Assembly (NCBI GenBank): GCA_949282745.1
Contig: CASDQM010000038.1
Coordinates: forward strand, 124,001 to 188,000
Length of the DNA: 64,000 bases
Reading direction: 5' to 3'
Source: an uncultured Sutterella sp.
GTDB taxonomy: Bacteria > Pseudomonadota > Gammaproteobacteria > Burkholderiales > Burkholderiaceae_F
The notes below the pieces were generated by a model that was not told where the DNA came from, did not search any database, and saw only the letters and a program-made list of their open reading frames with translations. Below, piece after piece: positions 63,351-64,000 of the stretch (positions are counted from its first letter, which is position 1; each line of letters begins with the position of its first letter). Made by a program: the position numbers and the translations under genes.

Positions 63351-64000
63351 TTATTTCTGCGTTTTTTTGGAATAGTCGCGCGCGCCGAAGATGCCGCTTC
63401 CCACGCGGATGAGGGTGCTCCCCTCCTCCGCCGCGGTCCGCCAGTCAGCGGTCATGCCCATCGAAAGGGTGTCGATTTCGGGATGGCGCGTCTTGAGCGC
63501 GAGAAAAGCCTCGCGCATGCGCGCGAAGGCGCGGCGTCCCCCGTCTGCGCCGTTCGCCTCGGGAATCGCCATCAGGCCGCGAAGGCGAAGACGGGGCAGT
63601 TCGGCGATGCGGGCGGCCAGGGCGTCAATTTCGTCCCAGGCGACGCCCGACTTCGACGCTTCCGCGTCGGCGTTCACCTCGATGAGGACGTTGAGGGGCG
63701 CAAGGTGTTCCGGGCGCTGCGCTGAGAGGCGCTCGGCGATTTTCTCGCGGTCGATCGTCTGCACCCAGTCGAAGGTTTCCGCAACGGGGCGGGTTTTGTT
63801 CGACTGCAGCGACCCGATGAAGTGCCATTCGACCCCTGCGTCGGGGTGGCGTTCCCGGAAAAGCCGGCACTTTTCCACCCCTTCCTGCACGTAGTTTTCA
63901 CCGAAGCGCCGGGCGCCCGCGCGCCAGGCGGCCTCCACGGCTTCGATTCCGAAGGTTTTGCTCACCGCAAGAAGCGCGATGCCGCCCTGCGGCGCCTGCC
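63351..64000 (-). CDS. YggS/PROSC-type PLP homeostasis protein, 5' end outside the window
   Basis: The frame is open to the window edge, so the N-terminus is missing; the visible part starts QAPQGGIALLAVSKTFGIEAVEAAW, in which the PLP lysine is SK. It then follows the family: RRFGENYVQEG, WHFIGSLQSNKTRPVAETFDWVQTIDR, LIEVNADAEASKSG, LMAIPEAN, LSMGMTADWRTAAEEGSTLIRVGSGIFGARDY. YggS proteins bind PLP and keep free PLP and amino-acid pools balanced. The GTG inside the PLP motif is not the true start. Confidence 0.92.
   Translation of the reverse strand, partial: QAPQGGIALLAVSKTFGIEAVEAAWRAGARRFGENYVQEGVEKCRLFRERHPDAGVEWHFIGSLQSNKTRPVAETFDWVQTIDREKIAERLSAQRPEHLAPLNVLIEVNADAEASKSGVAWDEIDALAARIAELPRLRLRGLMAIPEANGADGGRRAFARMREAFLALKTRHPEIDTLSMGMTADWRTAAEEGSTLIRVGSGIFGARDYSKKTQK

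Overview
The window is a GC-rich, gene-dense stretch of a Gram-negative chromosome. The order tig-clpP-clpX-lon, the cluster leuS...lptE-holA-proA, the rpsP-rimM-trmD-rplS operon, an LptE lipoprotein, porin-type outer-membrane proteins and a UgpBAEC transporter point to a betaproteobacterium of the Burkholderiales. The periplasmic flavoprotein and small M20/MFS/porin catabolic unit are compatible with a Sutterellaceae-like gut organism; that family assignment is inference from content only.

Layout. 1-3.1 kb: the 3' end of an FGGY sugar kinase, an Ogt-AlkA fusion for alkylation repair, and a U32 protein of the TrhP type. 3.1-12.6 kb (minus strand): PpiD, three tRNA-Asp genes plus tRNA-Val, then Lon, ClpX, ClpP and trigger factor, a complete folding and proteolysis block. 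12.6-18.8 kb: a small lipoprotein, tRNA-Leu, an orphan UreE-like protein with a His/Cys repeat tail, radA, alr, a decayed tamB remnant and lplT. 18.8-27.5 kb: sbcDC, a periplasmic flavoprotein reductase, a Nudix hydrolase and the NAD(P)H-hydrate repair enzyme.

27.5-30.7 kb is the most unusual part. It holds three near-tandem copies of a roughly 100-nt structured RNA gene, a REP-like palindrome split by an IS110-type element whose transposase has an in-frame stop, and a fourth, diverged RNA copy whose stems differ in sequence but keep their pairing. RecD2 follows, then a visibly lower-GC island (33.5-39.6 kb): a LysR regulator divergent from an M20 amidohydrolase, two paralogous MFS transporters and a porin, with a 19-bp LysR-type operator between the divergent genes. 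A tRNA-Arg bounds it.

40-64 kb returns to housekeeping genes: uvrD, leuS, a type-2 malate/lactate dehydrogenase family protein and an aminotransferase set into the leuS-lptE interval, lptE, holA, proA, a THUMP RNA methyltransferase, the rpsP operon, etfBA, ugpBAEC with a YqaA membrane protein, proC and a YggS-type PLP protein running off the edge. No rRNA, CRISPR array or prophage was seen. The small-RNA array with its REP/IS110 context is the best candidate for something undescribed; the UreE-like metal-tail protein and the tamB remnant come next.
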